In this document: in pieces, positions 1 to 11,030 of the stretch
How positions within the stretch are numbered: the first letter of the stretch is position 1
Layout: the number at the start of each line of letters is the position of its first letter
DNA from: Litoditis marina
Lineage: Eukaryota; Nematoda; Chromadorea; Rhabditida; Rhabditidae
Assembly: GCA_964036275.1 (NCBI GenBank)
Contig: OZ038435.1
Location: forward strand, 10,164,310 to 10,228,309
Direction: 5' to 3'
Length of the DNA: 64,000 nucleotides
Translations under genes and position numbers: made by a program
Notes under the pieces: model-generated
Seen by the model: the letters and a program-made list of their open reading frames with translations, nothing else
Database searches by the model: none
Told to the model about the DNA's origin: nothing

Positions 1-204
1 CTCAGGTTTGGTAACTAAACATAAAGATATTCGCGTGTTATTTGGATTTTAGATTTATTCTATAAAAATATGTAACATAAGCGTAATTTTTTTCGGTCTT
101 TCAAAGTGCAAAGTTTTCATTGTGGTTCAAAACTTGGTCATAAGTGTTTTTTATGGCCTAAATTGTTAGCTATAAGAAACAATTGGCGTGGGATGAGCCG
201 AAAT

Positions 205-288
205 AGACAACGTGCCTCCTGGGGGAATTGAACCAGACGCCCTCCCGCCGGAGTCTGAGACTTTAGCCACTTTGCCACGTATACATAC
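205..288 (-). repeat. tRNA-like segment (tRNA pseudogene or SINE head)
   Basis: Read on the minus strand this has a possible A box (GTGGCTAAAGTCTC) followed about 45 bases later by a good B box (GGTTCAATTCC). The two ends do not pair into a 7-bp acceptor stem, so it is not an intact tRNA gene. Similar tRNA-like segments occur at 46362-46432 and 60890-60990 and inside the larger family at 30.5, 34.4, 55.7 and 56.3 kb. A tRNA-derived SINE or decayed tRNA is the likeliest reading. Confidence 0.5.
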
Positions 289-397
289 GTGATGTAGAAT
301 GATTTCTTTCTGTATCACTATCTTGTTATTCCTCTTGGAAAAGTGAAATTTGGTCTAGAAAGTTGAGATGAATTAATCAACGCTGACTCCGTTAGAG

Positions 398-626
398 TTA
401 AAGAAGAACGATTATGTGGACCAATCTCGCGTCAACGGTCCTTCAAAGGGGACAGAAAGGAAATGAAAGAGCTTATCAAGAGAAACCGATTAGTATAACC
501 TTTAATTAAAATGAACGAACCTAATTTGCATACGATTGACACGTGTCTGCCTGTTTTGGCGCTCGCAACGTTATATTTAGGTACCCCGGGGTACCTAAAC
601 TGGCTTTCCTTTCCGCCCCCCTTTAA
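398..626. mobile_element. TTAA-ended MITE next to a palindromic MITE half
   Basis: Bases 398-443 are the left half of the abundant palindromic element that starts TTAAAGAAGGACGATTATG. It stops abruptly where a second element begins. That second element (444-626) starts AAAGGGGACAGAAAGGAAA and ends in the near-complement ...CCTTT followed by TTAA. It carries an internal perfect palindrome GGTACCCCGGGGTACC. Two further copies lie at 18441-18629 and 50717-50907. TTAA at the ends suggests a piggyBac-type non-autonomous element, but that is inference from target preference only. Confidence 0.65.
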
Positions 627-1054
627 CATGTCACGGTTTGCTTTTTCTAATGCTCAACACATTTCGCTCATGTCAATATCGAAAGAAATTTCAGAAAACC
701 AGAGGAGGGTTATAGTCTGTTTCACGAAACAATGGCCCTCTACAGTAAGATTATAAAACGTTTAAGTGAATTTATCATATCTTGTAGGTGTTGAACATAG
801 TTTAAACTTGGTGAGTTCGTTTTCCACTTTGGGTACTACAAGCATAAAAAACAGTGAATCTTAGATTCTGTTTGTTGACTAGATAAATGCGTTTGAATTA
901 TAAGCGTTTGCGTAAGCATAAGCGTAAATGCGTTTGAATTATAATTGAATTGATAAGAAATTATATCTAGGCTCCCTCCTTCCAAATCAATCCTAAACGG
1001 TGTATTTGTAGTCCAGCTGTGTTTTTAATCCCGTTCCTTTTCGTTGAAACTCAG

Positions 1055-1307
1055 GGTGAATTCTATATGTAACCGGGTTTTCAGGTAACCTAACCGGTTT
1101 TTGGTAACCCTTTTTTCAGGTTACCTCACAGGTAACCGGTAGGTAACCTAAAACTTAAATCCCGTTACCAAACAAACTAACGGTAAAAACCACATTTTAC
1201 GTTAGAAAAACAGGTAACCGGTTTTTAACTTTCGGTTACCCACCGGTTACCTACTGAGGTAACCCGAAAAATAGGTTACCAAAAACCGGTTACATATAGA
1301 ATTCACC
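1055..1307. mobile_element. Foldback MITE, GGTGAATTCTATATGTAACC ends
   Basis: The left end reads GGTGAATTCTATATGTAACC and the right end is its reverse complement. The arms continue with multiple GGTAACC/GGTTACC blocks toward a short centre, so most of the 253 bp can fold into one hairpin. No coding capacity is visible. No other full copy was seen in the window. Confidence 0.7.
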
Positions 1308-2070
1308 GACATTGTGGCGTGTAACCAGGTCAAACTACATCCAAAGTCACTTCCCATAAAAGGGTCTTATTGAACTCTTTGAAACTAGTCATTCCCACCT
1401 ATTTTAGAGTCATCACTTATTTACATAATAACATATATACATACTTATTCATTCACATCGCTTCATTACGAGGACGTGATCATCATACATGTCATATAGT
1501 TTCATGTCGAGGTTTATTGATTAATTATACGTATAGTAAACAGAAAAATCAGAATTGGAGCTAGATTCAAAAAAAATCAATAATCATGATGAACAACAAA
1601 TCATCACGTCATAGACCAATTCGCTTTCGTAACTTCCTGATATTTTATTCTAATGTGACTCGAATGTGGGGAACTAACTGACTCGTGCTTCTTTTTGTCA
1701 CTTCCTTCATTGCCTTGAGAGACGTCGCATGCTATTTAAGTACAATTTCTTCTTGAAAGTTCAAACTTGAAGCTTTTCTCAATTTTTTAGAAAGTTACTT
1801 TCTACCTAAATTTATATGAATTTCAAACTTTATGTGAGTTATTCCTTTCTTCTTTTCGTTACCCTCTGTAAGTACAGACGCGGTAGCGATTCCTCAGAAA
1901 TCTCATGAGAACTGATGACCCAATGAATAACATCTCATCAAGTTCTCATGAGATTAGTCCAGAGATTTATGAAATGTTCATGAACTGCGCATGAAAGTTC
2001 ATGTGTGAACTTCTCAAACCTCTAGATTTTCTCAAACCATTAGATTGCAGAACCTGTTATACGAGAAGTA

Positions 2071-2509
2071 CAATGAATATTCCAGTGAAGTTAGCATTCT
2101 AATGAGGAGCCGTGCACTTTGTTATCGCACGCTTCTGAGTTCTGCTGTGTTTAACATGTTTCACGTGACTGTGCAACTGACTAACACTATACGCCTTGCG
2201 GCGTAGCGAACCGTCCAACCTCATGAGAAGTTCATGTGAGTTTCTCGTGAGAATCTCAATGACACCTCGTGAGCTACTCGCTACCTTCTGATGTTGAAGC
2301 ATAGCAATCAATAGAATCTCATGAGAATTTTGTGAGGTATTGCTACCGTAGCTGGTAACAAAGTGGGGGCCAAACAATCTGCCACATATACTGTTAATCA
2401 ATTGCACAGTCACGTGAAACATGTTAAACACTGCAGAGCTCAGAAACGTGCAAGGTCAAAGTGCACGATGTCTCATTAGAATGCTAACTTTACGTGAATA
2501 CTCAATTGG
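2071..2509. mobile_element. Inverted-repeat element with ~100-bp arms
   Basis: The left arm (about 2071-2185) and right arm (about 2395-2509) are reverse complements with some mismatches. Both contain AGTTAGCATTCTAATGAG, TGTTTAACATGTTTCACGTG and a TGCACTTTG block. The centre carries repeated CTCATGAG/TTCATGTGAG motifs. Single-arm copies occur at about 34880-35005 and 51728-51850, so this is a dispersed family. It is non-coding and probably a non-autonomous DNA transposon. Confidence 0.65.
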
Positions 2510-2739
2510 CATCTAGTATATATTCACTCGTTGGCGCCAACTTTTCTGGTGGTATACTTCTTGCATAATTCTTTTTATTTCTTATCACAATACATACTTC
2601 CGACCCACCCAAAGAATGCGGAAGGCTCACGTGACAATCTTGACTAATCCTACTTATTTGGAAAACATTGGAATGTTTGTTTTGTGACGTCATCACAATA
2701 TGGAACGATAACCCAACTACCTATATAAGGCCATATACT

Positions 2740-3960
2740 GATAGCGAATTACGACTGCCTACCACATTCCTGCTCAATATAGCTTCCGACACACGAACAT
2801 AGTAGGCACACAGCGAAATTTACTAGAAGTATAGTCTTCTTCATTCTTACTGAAATTAATACAGTACACTTTCGAACTGAACCCGAATTACGAAGTCCTG
2901 GCTCTACATAGCTTCCGACAGACGAATAGTAGTTGAACACAGCGAAAATTAGGTGTACCATAGGTAACTGAAACGGTCATCTGAAACGTGAACAAACATC
3001 AGAGAATGTGTACCTCACATTATACGTTTCGACCTTCACACGTGTTGTTCATGTTCTACGTGACTATGAATGTGACTTTTGACCTCTGCTGCTTGAAAAT
3101 TGGGAATCTGCCGTTAGTTCTGAGCATCAGCAAGTTTTTCTTCGATGTTGATTCGTTTAATATTGTTCATATCAAAATAACAATTTTCTCAGTTACTTTC
3201 CATAGCATTCTGTATAGATCAACTTTTTCTCTTAGTCTGAACTTATTTCAACTCTATGAGAAAGGTTATAACTTCTCTCTTTCTCTCTACCCTCTCTCAT
3301 CGAACACCTAATACCCACTTCTATCTCACATCCACTTCTATTAAAGGCTTTGAACCTCATTCACGCTTCACTTGATACGACATTTGTTTACCGCAACACT
3401 TGAAAACAGACACGTTAGCTTCTGCATTTCGCTCACGTGCACCTCACTGGCTCGGCTATATCATCACTTCACGCTCTATAAAGCATACATATATGTTGCT
3501 GTATTACTTTGAGATAGAAAGTGTTAAATCAGCAGGATAAAATAACAACGGAGATCTTTCCATGTAGTCTTTGAACCTCACGCAATCTCCAAATGATACG
3601 AGCGTTTGTTTACACAAACAAATTGATATTCGAAACCAATTTGAAACACCCTTGAAAAGCATCGAATTTCATTCAGCAATTAATGTCTTGCAAGGAGTCG
3701 AACATTTAGTTTAGAAACACCCAGGCACGCTGGCTGCTGGCATCTGCATTCTGTTCACGAACTCTTCACAAGCTATACCTCTACTCACGTTATACTCCAA
3801 CCTTCCTTGTCGAAAGTCACGTGCTCAATCGCGTATAAACTATTCTATTACATTGTCATAAGCTAAACGTTTCTCTATACGGCGATATTGCGCTATGCGT
3901 AGGTATCACTCACGTGGTGCACGTGGAAGTAGATCTTACTTTCTTCTGATTGTTCACCAG
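2740..3960. repeat. Degenerate direct repeats
   Basis: Two blocks centred on ATAGCTTCCGACA lie about 136 bp apart (2747-2822 and 2883-2952), each flanked by GAATTACGA and CACAGCGAAA. Two further blocks starting CTTTGAACCTCA lie at about 3345 and 3570. They are old, imperfect duplications. I see no gene in this stretch. Confidence 0.4.
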
Positions 3961-4536
3961 ACAGCTTACACTTACACTCATTCTAGAATCCGGGTTCGTA
4001 ATCCCGGAACCCACCCTTTTTGGATTATTCGTTTTGATAAACACTAATCTTCTTAAATTCTGGTCTCAGATAGCGCAGACATGTTGCTATTAATACATCA
4101 GTCCAGTCTTCGTTCTCTAACCTCTAACGGTGTGGAATTCATGATTATTGATCGGTGGAAGAAGTCAATAAAGTCATTATTTCTTATCATAACTAGAATT
4201 CTACAACCATGTTACTACTTGGAATCAATGATTATCGATTGGTTGACGCTTTCACACCGATTACGCAAATATGTAGTTCTTATTATTGAAAAGACAAAAA
4301 CCTTTTGCTTGTTCGAAAAACTTTTGGTTGCGGTTGTAGCGAACTACTTCATTCAATCTTCAGTTTTCCATCAACTTTTTCATCCAAGCCCCTTAAAGAA
4401 GTGTTCCCTCCGTTCATTTCTATTCAGGAGAACTTCAACAGCTATTTCTCGTCCAATGTTAAGTTCTTCATTTTTACTAACAATGTTTCTATAATTGTTA
4501 TTATTTATTATCATTATCAATATAGCTTACAGCCAG

Positions 4537-6699
4537 ATGCGTATCACCAGCCTCCTTGTAATTTCACTAGCATTCTTGGTCAACTTCTCCCTCGCTCGTC
4601 CTCTCCTGAGCAATATCTTCACACCGTTTCTAGAGGAAGAAATCATAGATGAAGTCAGACAGGAGTGAGTTATTTTCAGCCTTGTAGAAAAAATGAACTA
4701 TTGAAAACTGTAGTAAACTAGAAAACATTGTTTATCAAGTCCAATTTCAAGTTTAAATACCACCTTCTGTCAACGTTTGCGAAAATAAACTAAACTTTCA
4801 ATTTGAAATCTACAACTTGTGCAAGCTTGGATTTAGCTGTCACAGTTTATTGCAAAGGCAGCATGTTCTGAACGGGCATTTTCAGCAATAGATAGAAAAG
4901 ACGAAAATGTGTCCGAACTGAATGTTTTCTGCTTTTTCAATATAGATATGTGTTACTTTGCTGAGCGACAACACTTTTTAGTTGGTAGTTGATAACTAAT
5001 TTCGACTTGCAATGCAGAAAGATAATGGGAATGTCAAAAGATAATAACACAGAAAAACTGGTCGAGGAATGTGTTACACTAACCATATGCAATATTCTTC
5101 TTGAGACTTACATTTCGAATTAACTTCTGAGTTCAATCAAGAAGCTGGTGAAAAATAGCACGTTGAAGTCAGCGTTCGGAGGTGGTGCCAGCGCAGTCTG
5201 AATTCATTCCCGAGCCAAAACCGAACCGATTCTTTCCGAACCAGTTGGTTGGTTGGTTCTAGAACCGAACCAAATTTAGGCCAACAAAGTTGGAAACGAA
5301 CCAAATCATGTAATTAATGCTGAAATTGGTCGACTGCGTAACGTTTATTGGGGTTTGGTTCGGTTTCATGTCGGTTTGAGCACGCAAACGGTTCGATTCC
5401 TTACCGAACCAACTGGTTCGGGAAGAATCGGTTCGGGAAGAAATTTGCCGAAGCGTAGAGAAGAAGTACGTTCGGTTCTAGTAGAATTCTAATTCTACAG
5501 AACATTTAAATTAGTTGAGAGCCTTCATATGTCTTTTATATTTCCTAAGTTTTAGAATTTACAAATCTAAACTTTTCGCTGTTCCAGAATGTACGAGGAG
5601 TTGCTGGACAAAGAACTAGCAATCGAGCGACAATTGGAGGAAAATGAAGCAAAGGAGACGGAGAACAATGTAGTACAACGGAGAAACGGTTAGTTTCTAT
5701 TAAATCTGCCAATGAATCTATCAAACAAGGTGTATAGTTCGTTTCACCGATCGATGTCCTTCTACAGTAATCCGTCAGATATTCAGCAAGGTTTTCCCAA
5801 TGAATGGTTCATTATTTTGGTTTCAAACTTTTAAACGTTGTACTAGTAAACGTGCAGAAGAAACTATCAAAAATCAGAGAGAATCCAGAAAAGCCAGTAT
5901 ACCAAACTTCGACCCGAAAGTTTGATCAGATTACTGTAGAGGGTTATAAGTGGGTGGAACGAACTATATGGGGAATGATACTATCTAACTTGTCGTTCCA
6001 TCTGCATTTGCACAAGAAGAATTTTGGCAGGTGGGTTCGAATTTCGACGGAAGCGTAATGGGATAAGACTACAAACACAGCGCGATAGGCTCATTTCTCG
6101 AGCTTCGTGTATTTCATGACCAAATTGCGAAATCTCTACAAATTTTTGGCTCACGGTTTTGGCTGTTTTCAAATTTTTGGCTGTTTTCAATTTTAAAGAC
6201 CACTACAAATTGTAGACAGCTGGTGTATAACTGTTCAGAGCGTACTTCTACAGTACCCAGAACATTTGATGAACCAATTAATGCTTCAAACAAACTTGCC
6301 CTGGAAGCTCATCACATAGAGCAGGCTGTCAGCGACACATCACAACTGACAGCTACCGTAACCCTCACACTTTCAATTGATGTAACACACCCACAATACC
6401 ATGGTCATACCCTAGAGCGCACCATCACAACAACACACACCGATAACTCACAGCTACTGTAAACCAATAATTGGTGTATGTTAAAGTTCCGCACACTAAC
6501 AAGCTCATAACCTAGTGCACGTGAATCACACATCAACAAGTGACAACTACAGTACCCCAACTTGAACATCAGAAACCTACAACTACCGTAACCCCGCATC
6601 TTTTCAGTTGACACGGACGAGGCTCTTCTCTCCTTCATGGGCCACTACCCCATTCACGGGCGGTTCGGAGGGGCCCAGACCCGGCCGGGCAGACGATAG
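4537..6699 (+). CDS. Secreted amidated-peptide precursor (candidate neuropeptide)
   Basis: The model has three exons: 4537-4664, 5588-5688 and 6608-6699. Phases agree (2 then 1) and the product is 106 aa. Residues 1-20 form a classical signal peptide (core LLVISLAFLVNF, likely cut after LA). An acidic, Glu-rich spacer follows (about 34-70). The dibasic pair R74-R75 precedes a 28-residue segment, N76-P103, which starts NVDTDEALL and ends GGAQTRP. The protein then closes with Gly-Arg-Arg. GRR at the end is the standard signal for basic trimming and C-terminal amidation, so the predicted product is a single cysteine-free peptide ending in Arg-Pro-amide. An acceptor-like cttacag lies 4 bp before the ATG. 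I do not recognise a family. Nematode RPamide peptides share only the last two residues. Gene structure is convincing; the hormone role is inferred. Confidence 0.7.
5212..5444. mobile_element. Foldback MITE in the peptide-gene intron 1
   Basis: The left side (ACCGAACCGATTCTTTCCGA followed by ACCAGTTGG) is the reverse complement of the right side (CCAACTGGTTCGGGAAGAATCGGTTCGGG). GGTTCGGT-type blocks recur through the arms. It lies wholly within intron 1 of the peptide precursor. It is non-coding. Confidence 0.65.
5733..5968 (+). mobile_element. 235-bp MITE, TATAGTTCGTTTCACC ends (copy 1)
   Basis: The element starts TATAGTTCGTTTCACCGATC and ends in the imperfect complement GGTGGAACGAACTATA. 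Each end also contains a CTACAGTAATC or GATTACTGTAG block. Other copies are at 31190-31424 (opposite orientation), 35104-35339 (same orientation) and 63813-64000 (opposite orientation, cut by the window end). Copies are diverged but co-linear. No protein is encoded. This copy lies in intron 2 of the peptide gene. Confidence 0.7.
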
Positions 6700-6960
6700 A
6701 CAAAGAGACGCAGACTGTGAGAGCACATTGTCAATTCACCATAGATAAACCGTCAAAAACAACTAGTCTTTTCTGTTTTGCTAGGAAAAGTACCAACAAT
6801 TAAACAAACCTTTGTATGACAGATAGAACAACCGTCAAAACAAATAGTATTCCCGAGAAAACTTTCTTTAAGAACGACTGTTTTTTTTACTATATTTTGT
6901 ATACTACTGTTGTCTTTTTTACTAAATTTTGTATACTAAACACAAAAACACATCCAACCT

Positions 6961-8871
6961 TCTAATAGAAAACATTGAGAAGCACTGAAACGTCTTCCCC
7001 TTCAACCTAGTTCATTTCAGACATTCCAAGCCGAGAAACGAGACCGCTTTAAAGAAGTGCACGGGTCACCCAATCTGCTACACATAATATATGTATTGAT
7101 TTGTTTGTATAATAAAGCGTACGCTCCCTCTTAGTAGCTTCTCTCCAATCTCCACGTTTTAGAGTTGCAAAACTATATGAAAGCCATATTTATCGCTTCA
7201 CATACAATTTAAACAAGAAATATCAACGAGAACAACATCTATTACAGTAACCGACACTACAAACTACAAAACGTATAGATAGGATCACCACAAGGTCTTG
7301 ACATTGAATATTTCCCTCTGTTTATGTCTCGGATGTTCATTGCATTCCACGTGAAGTCGGCCGTCGACTCGCGTGAAGAAACAACTGCGACATCTCAACT
7401 TCAGACGCGATTTCACCTAAAAACACATGAAAAAAAGTTAAATATGACTGGAAATAAAACAAACGTGCGTATAGAAATAAAACAAACGTGCGTAAGTAAC
7501 ATGGCTCCGTTTCAACTAAGAATCACAAGGGTGGAAGTAGAACTTTCCCGCTCTAGCTTCCAAAAACGAGCACGAGTGTCAGAGAATGATCAACAATGAG
7601 TATGGAACTGTGCTATTTCGGAAGGCTCTTTCACCAAAGCCTGAAAGACCGCAGTATTTCATGTCCTTCTGCTTACGAATCAGGAATCAAGAAAAAGCCG
7701 TATCGTCGGTACGACCCCCTCAAAGCTAGACAAACTGATCTGCTAATTCGAGAAACACTCTTCTAAGGAACACTTTGGGCAAATTCTGACTAACACGTAG
7801 TAAACGTATAACAGAGAAATAAACCTACCTTGAATCCAGCAGTCGACTGTTGTAGTGGAGCGGCCCGAACTCCGAGGAAGGACCTCGTCACCTGGGAACC
7901 AATCGATAACAGACGAGGAACCACGCCGGACATCAGGTATCGGTACCTGGAAAGGATATAGAATAAATAGTGCAGTCATTAGACGAAGAGACATTTGTGG
8001 CCGTATTCATCAATATCTTCCCCTCCCGTAGCAATTCTAGGGATGTGAGCTGAAACTTAACAAATATTGTGCTTCCGGGAGAGGAAATGTTCCGCCATTG
8101 GAGAGTACAAACTACAGGAAATTGAATCTTAAATACAACCACACGTTTTAAGGGTTCTTCCATATAAAACTGCAAAAATGATTGATAAACTGGGAAGAGT
8201 CAAGGGTTAGATCGTTTGCGTTTCTTGCTGATCAAGACACGTGAGCCCCGTAAGTTTAAATATCTTCGGTACAAATCACCCTTTGTAAACGTGTAGCGAA
8301 GGACCACAATCGGCGTATATGAAGATAACTAGGCAGTATGTTACGAAAGTTTACGCTAACTGCAAATGTAATCCCATTCGCATGCATAATGTCCCAACAA
8401 ACCAAGACAGCGGCTCGAATTTGCAGATTTTCTAACGGGACAAAAAGATAAGCCGATGCGCAACAATCAAGGTATAATAGTGTTAACTACTTAATACACA
8501 AGGATCTATGCAAACGTACAACTTAGAACGCTTTAAAGCGGAGAAAAAATAACGATATTCTAGTAATGGGTTTTTACTCAGAAAAAAGGGCAGAAAAGAG
8601 ATATGAACACATTTTAGAACCAGCGTACGCAACACTACCACTCTCTGAACGACTTTAAGTTCAATAAAACATACTATACAAACAATTAAAGCTTTAAAAC
8701 AGAAAAAATGCAAAATTCTTGGAATTTTAGTGAATTTTCGTCTTACGGTACACATTCGAAGATTTCGTTGCGGATTGATTTTTCTGGCGACGACGTCTAT
8801 ATTTTTGGGCTAATTTTAAAAAAACGTTGTAAATTATTAATGTAGTTTGCTGTGATGTATGTTCTCTTTTT
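6961..8871. repeat. Tandem duplication unit 1 (1911 bp, with MRPL36)
   Basis: This unit is repeated head-to-tail starting at 8872, with an exact offset of 1911 bp. Compared by eye the two copies differ at very few positions, for example AATATGACTG against AATATAACTG at about 7446, and AGGTATAATA against AGGTATGATA at about 8470. The duplication is therefore recent. It contains the whole MRPL36 gene plus about 930 bp upstream of it, so both copies could be expressed. Confidence 0.92.
7285..7933 (-). CDS. MRPL36: Mitochondrial ribosomal protein bL36m, copy 1
   Basis: There are two coding exons on the minus strand: 7933-7829 (35 codons) and 7416-7285 (43 codons plus TGA), joined in phase 0, giving 78 aa. 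Residues 1-30 are rich in Arg, Ser and Ala without acids, like a mitochondrial import sequence. Exon 2 encodes the small bL36 zinc ribbon: CRSC, twelve residues, then C-N-E-H, followed by the family's hallmark PRHKQR. bL36m sits in the large subunit of the mitoribosome and binds zinc and rRNA. The acceptor-like tttccag ends 12 bases before the ATG. Human bL36m is longer at the N-terminus (about 103 aa). A near-identical second copy follows at 9196-9844. The open frames on the other strand and in other frames here are shadows. Confidence 0.9.
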
Positions 8872-9195
8872 TCTAATAGAAAACATTGAGAAGCACTGAA
8901 ACGTCTTCCCCTTCAACCTAGTTCATTTCAGACATTCCAAGCCGAGAAACGAGACCGCTTTAAAGAAGTGCACGGGTCACCCAATCTGCTACACATAATA
9001 TATGTATTGATTTGTTTGTATAATAAAGCGTACGCTCCCTCTTAGTAGCTTCTCTCCAATCTCCACGTTTTAGAGTTGCAAAACTATATGAAAGCCATAT
9101 TTATCGCTTCACATACAATTTAAACAAGAAATATCAACGAGAACAACATCTATTACAGTAACCGACACTACAAACTACAAAACGTATAGATAGGA

Positions 9196-9844
9196 TCACC
9201 ACAAGGTCTTGACATTGAATATTTCCCTCTGTTTATGTCTCGGATGTTCATTGCATTCCACGTGAAGTCGGCCGTCGACTCGCGTGAAGAAACAACTGCG
9301 ACATCTCAACTTCAGACGCGATTTCACCTAAAAACACATGAAAAAAAGTTAAATATAACTGGAAATAAAACAAACGTGCGTATAGAAATAAAACAAACGT
9401 GCGTAAGTAACATGGCTCCGTTTCAACTAAGAATCACAAGGGTGGAAGTAGAACTTTCCCGCTCTAGCTTCCAAAAACGAGCACGAGTGTCAGAGAATGA
9501 TCAACAATGAGTATGGAACTGTGCTATTTCGGAAGGCTCTTTCACCAAAGCCTGAAAGACCGCAGTATTTCATGTCCTTCTGCTTACGAATCAGGAATCA
9601 AGAAAAAGCCGTATCGTCGGTACGACCCCCTCAAAGCTAGACAAACTGATCTGCTAATTCGAGAAACACTCTTCTAAGGAACACTTTGGGCAAATTCTGA
9701 CTAACACGTAGTAAACGTATAACAGAGAAATAAACCTACCTTGAATCCAGCAGTCGACTGTTGTAGTGGAGCGGCCCGAACTCCGAGGAAGGACCTCGTC
9801 ACCTGGGAACCAATCGATAACAGACGAGGAACCACGCCGGACAT
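9196..9844 (-). CDS. MRPL36: Mitochondrial ribosomal protein bL36m, copy 2
   Basis: This is the duplicate of the gene at 7285-7933, offset by 1911 bp, with exons 9844-9740 and 9327-9196. Both exons read identically to copy 1 by eye: same import-like N-terminus, same zinc ribbon (CRSC...CNEH) and PRHKQR, and same splice sites. The only difference I noticed in the gene is in the intron. The transposon at 10398-14151 begins about 550 bp upstream of this copy's ATG, so its distal promoter differs from that of copy 1. Both copies look functional. Confidence 0.88.
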
Positions 9845-11030
9845 CAGGTATCGGTACCTGGAAAGGATATAGAATAAATAGTGCAGTCATTAGACGAAGA
9901 GACATTTGTGGCCGTATTCATCAATATCTTCCCCTCCCGTAGCAATTCTAGGGATGTGAGCTGAAACTTAACAAATATTGTGCTTCCGGGAGAGGAAATG
10001 TTCCGCCATTGGAGAGTACAAACTACAGGAAATTGAATCTTAAATACAACCACACGTTTTAAGGGTTCTTCCATATAAAACTGCAAAAATGATTGATAAA
10101 CTGGGAAGAGTCAAGGGTTAGATCGTTTGCGTTTCTTGCTGATCAAGACACGTGAGCCCCGTAAGTTTAAATATCTTCGGTACAAATCACCCTTTGTAAA
10201 CGTGTAGCGAAGGACCACAATCGGCGTATATGAAGATAACTAGGCAGTATGTTACGAAAGTTTACGCTAACTGCAAATGTAATCCCATTCGCATGCATAA
10301 TGTCCCAACAAACCAAGACAGCGGCTCGAATTTGCAGATTTTCTAACGGGACAAAAAGATAAGCCGATGCGCAACAATCAAGGTATGATAGTGTTAATGT
10401 GCGTGTACAAAATACGACACACCAAATGTGCGCCTCCAATCAAAAATATTTGGGCGCGAAAACACCGTAATTCAAAATTTTAACTACGGTATCTAAGAAC
10501 ATTTAGTTTTTTTGGGATTTTTTCGCTGGTTTTACTAATCGCGCGCAGCGCGAAGCGCTGTGTGAGATTTGTCTTTGGTCCGGCTAATGCGCGCTTCCGT
10601 TTTTTTAGTTTCTCCTCAAAAAGGCTGAAATTTGCAAAACAAAGTTTTTATTGATGTACTTGTTTTCTATAGCTAATACCCTAACCGTTTTTCAAATTTG
10701 AGCGAAATCGCTTCAGTTTGAGCCAAGTTATGGCCTCATGCGCTTCAACAAGAGCGCCAACTTCCGTCGTGTGTGGGTGTGTGGGTGGGTGGGTTGTGAC
10801 AAGAAAAGTAAACCCAGTTCAAGGGTTTCTACTCAACCGATTTCGTTGAAAATTGTGGAAGACATGTGATACCTACTCATACACTCGCGGAGCAAAAAAA
10901 ATTCAAGAAAAAATTGTTTTAATCAATGTTATAGACATTTTTCGGAACGTATCTGCGTCTCTCCATTCAGCATGCTCTCTCACTCTCTCTGTCCGGTCGA
11001 CAACTCAAACTGTATTGTAAGAAAGGGTCA

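Larger units (their letters stand above)
1..4536. other. Gene-free repeat-rich left flank
   Basis: I found no coding exon that I can support here. The stretch holds a tRNA-like segment (205-288), a fragment of the 122-bp palindromic element (398-443) abutting a TTAA-ended element (444-626), a perfect-looking foldback (1055-1307), a long-armed inverted repeat (2071-2509), and loosely repeated blocks at 2740-3960. Open frames such as 4081-4494 have no splice or homology support and look accidental. Confidence 0.6.

Noticed and set aside
4081..4494. 137-codon plus-strand open frame upstream of the peptide gene
   Set aside because: Hydrophobic and AT-driven composition, no splice support and no recognisable motif; a second frame overlaps it. 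Treated as chance.
7324..7599. 91-codon plus-strand frame, repeated at 9235-9510
   Set aside because: It is antisense to MRPL36 exon 2, whose minus-strand reading carries the zinc ribbon. The repetition is due to the tandem duplication.
8483..8755. 90-codon minus-strand frame repeated at 14154-14426
   Set aside because: The two copies are the same duplicated segment split by the transposon. No domain or splice context suggests a gene.
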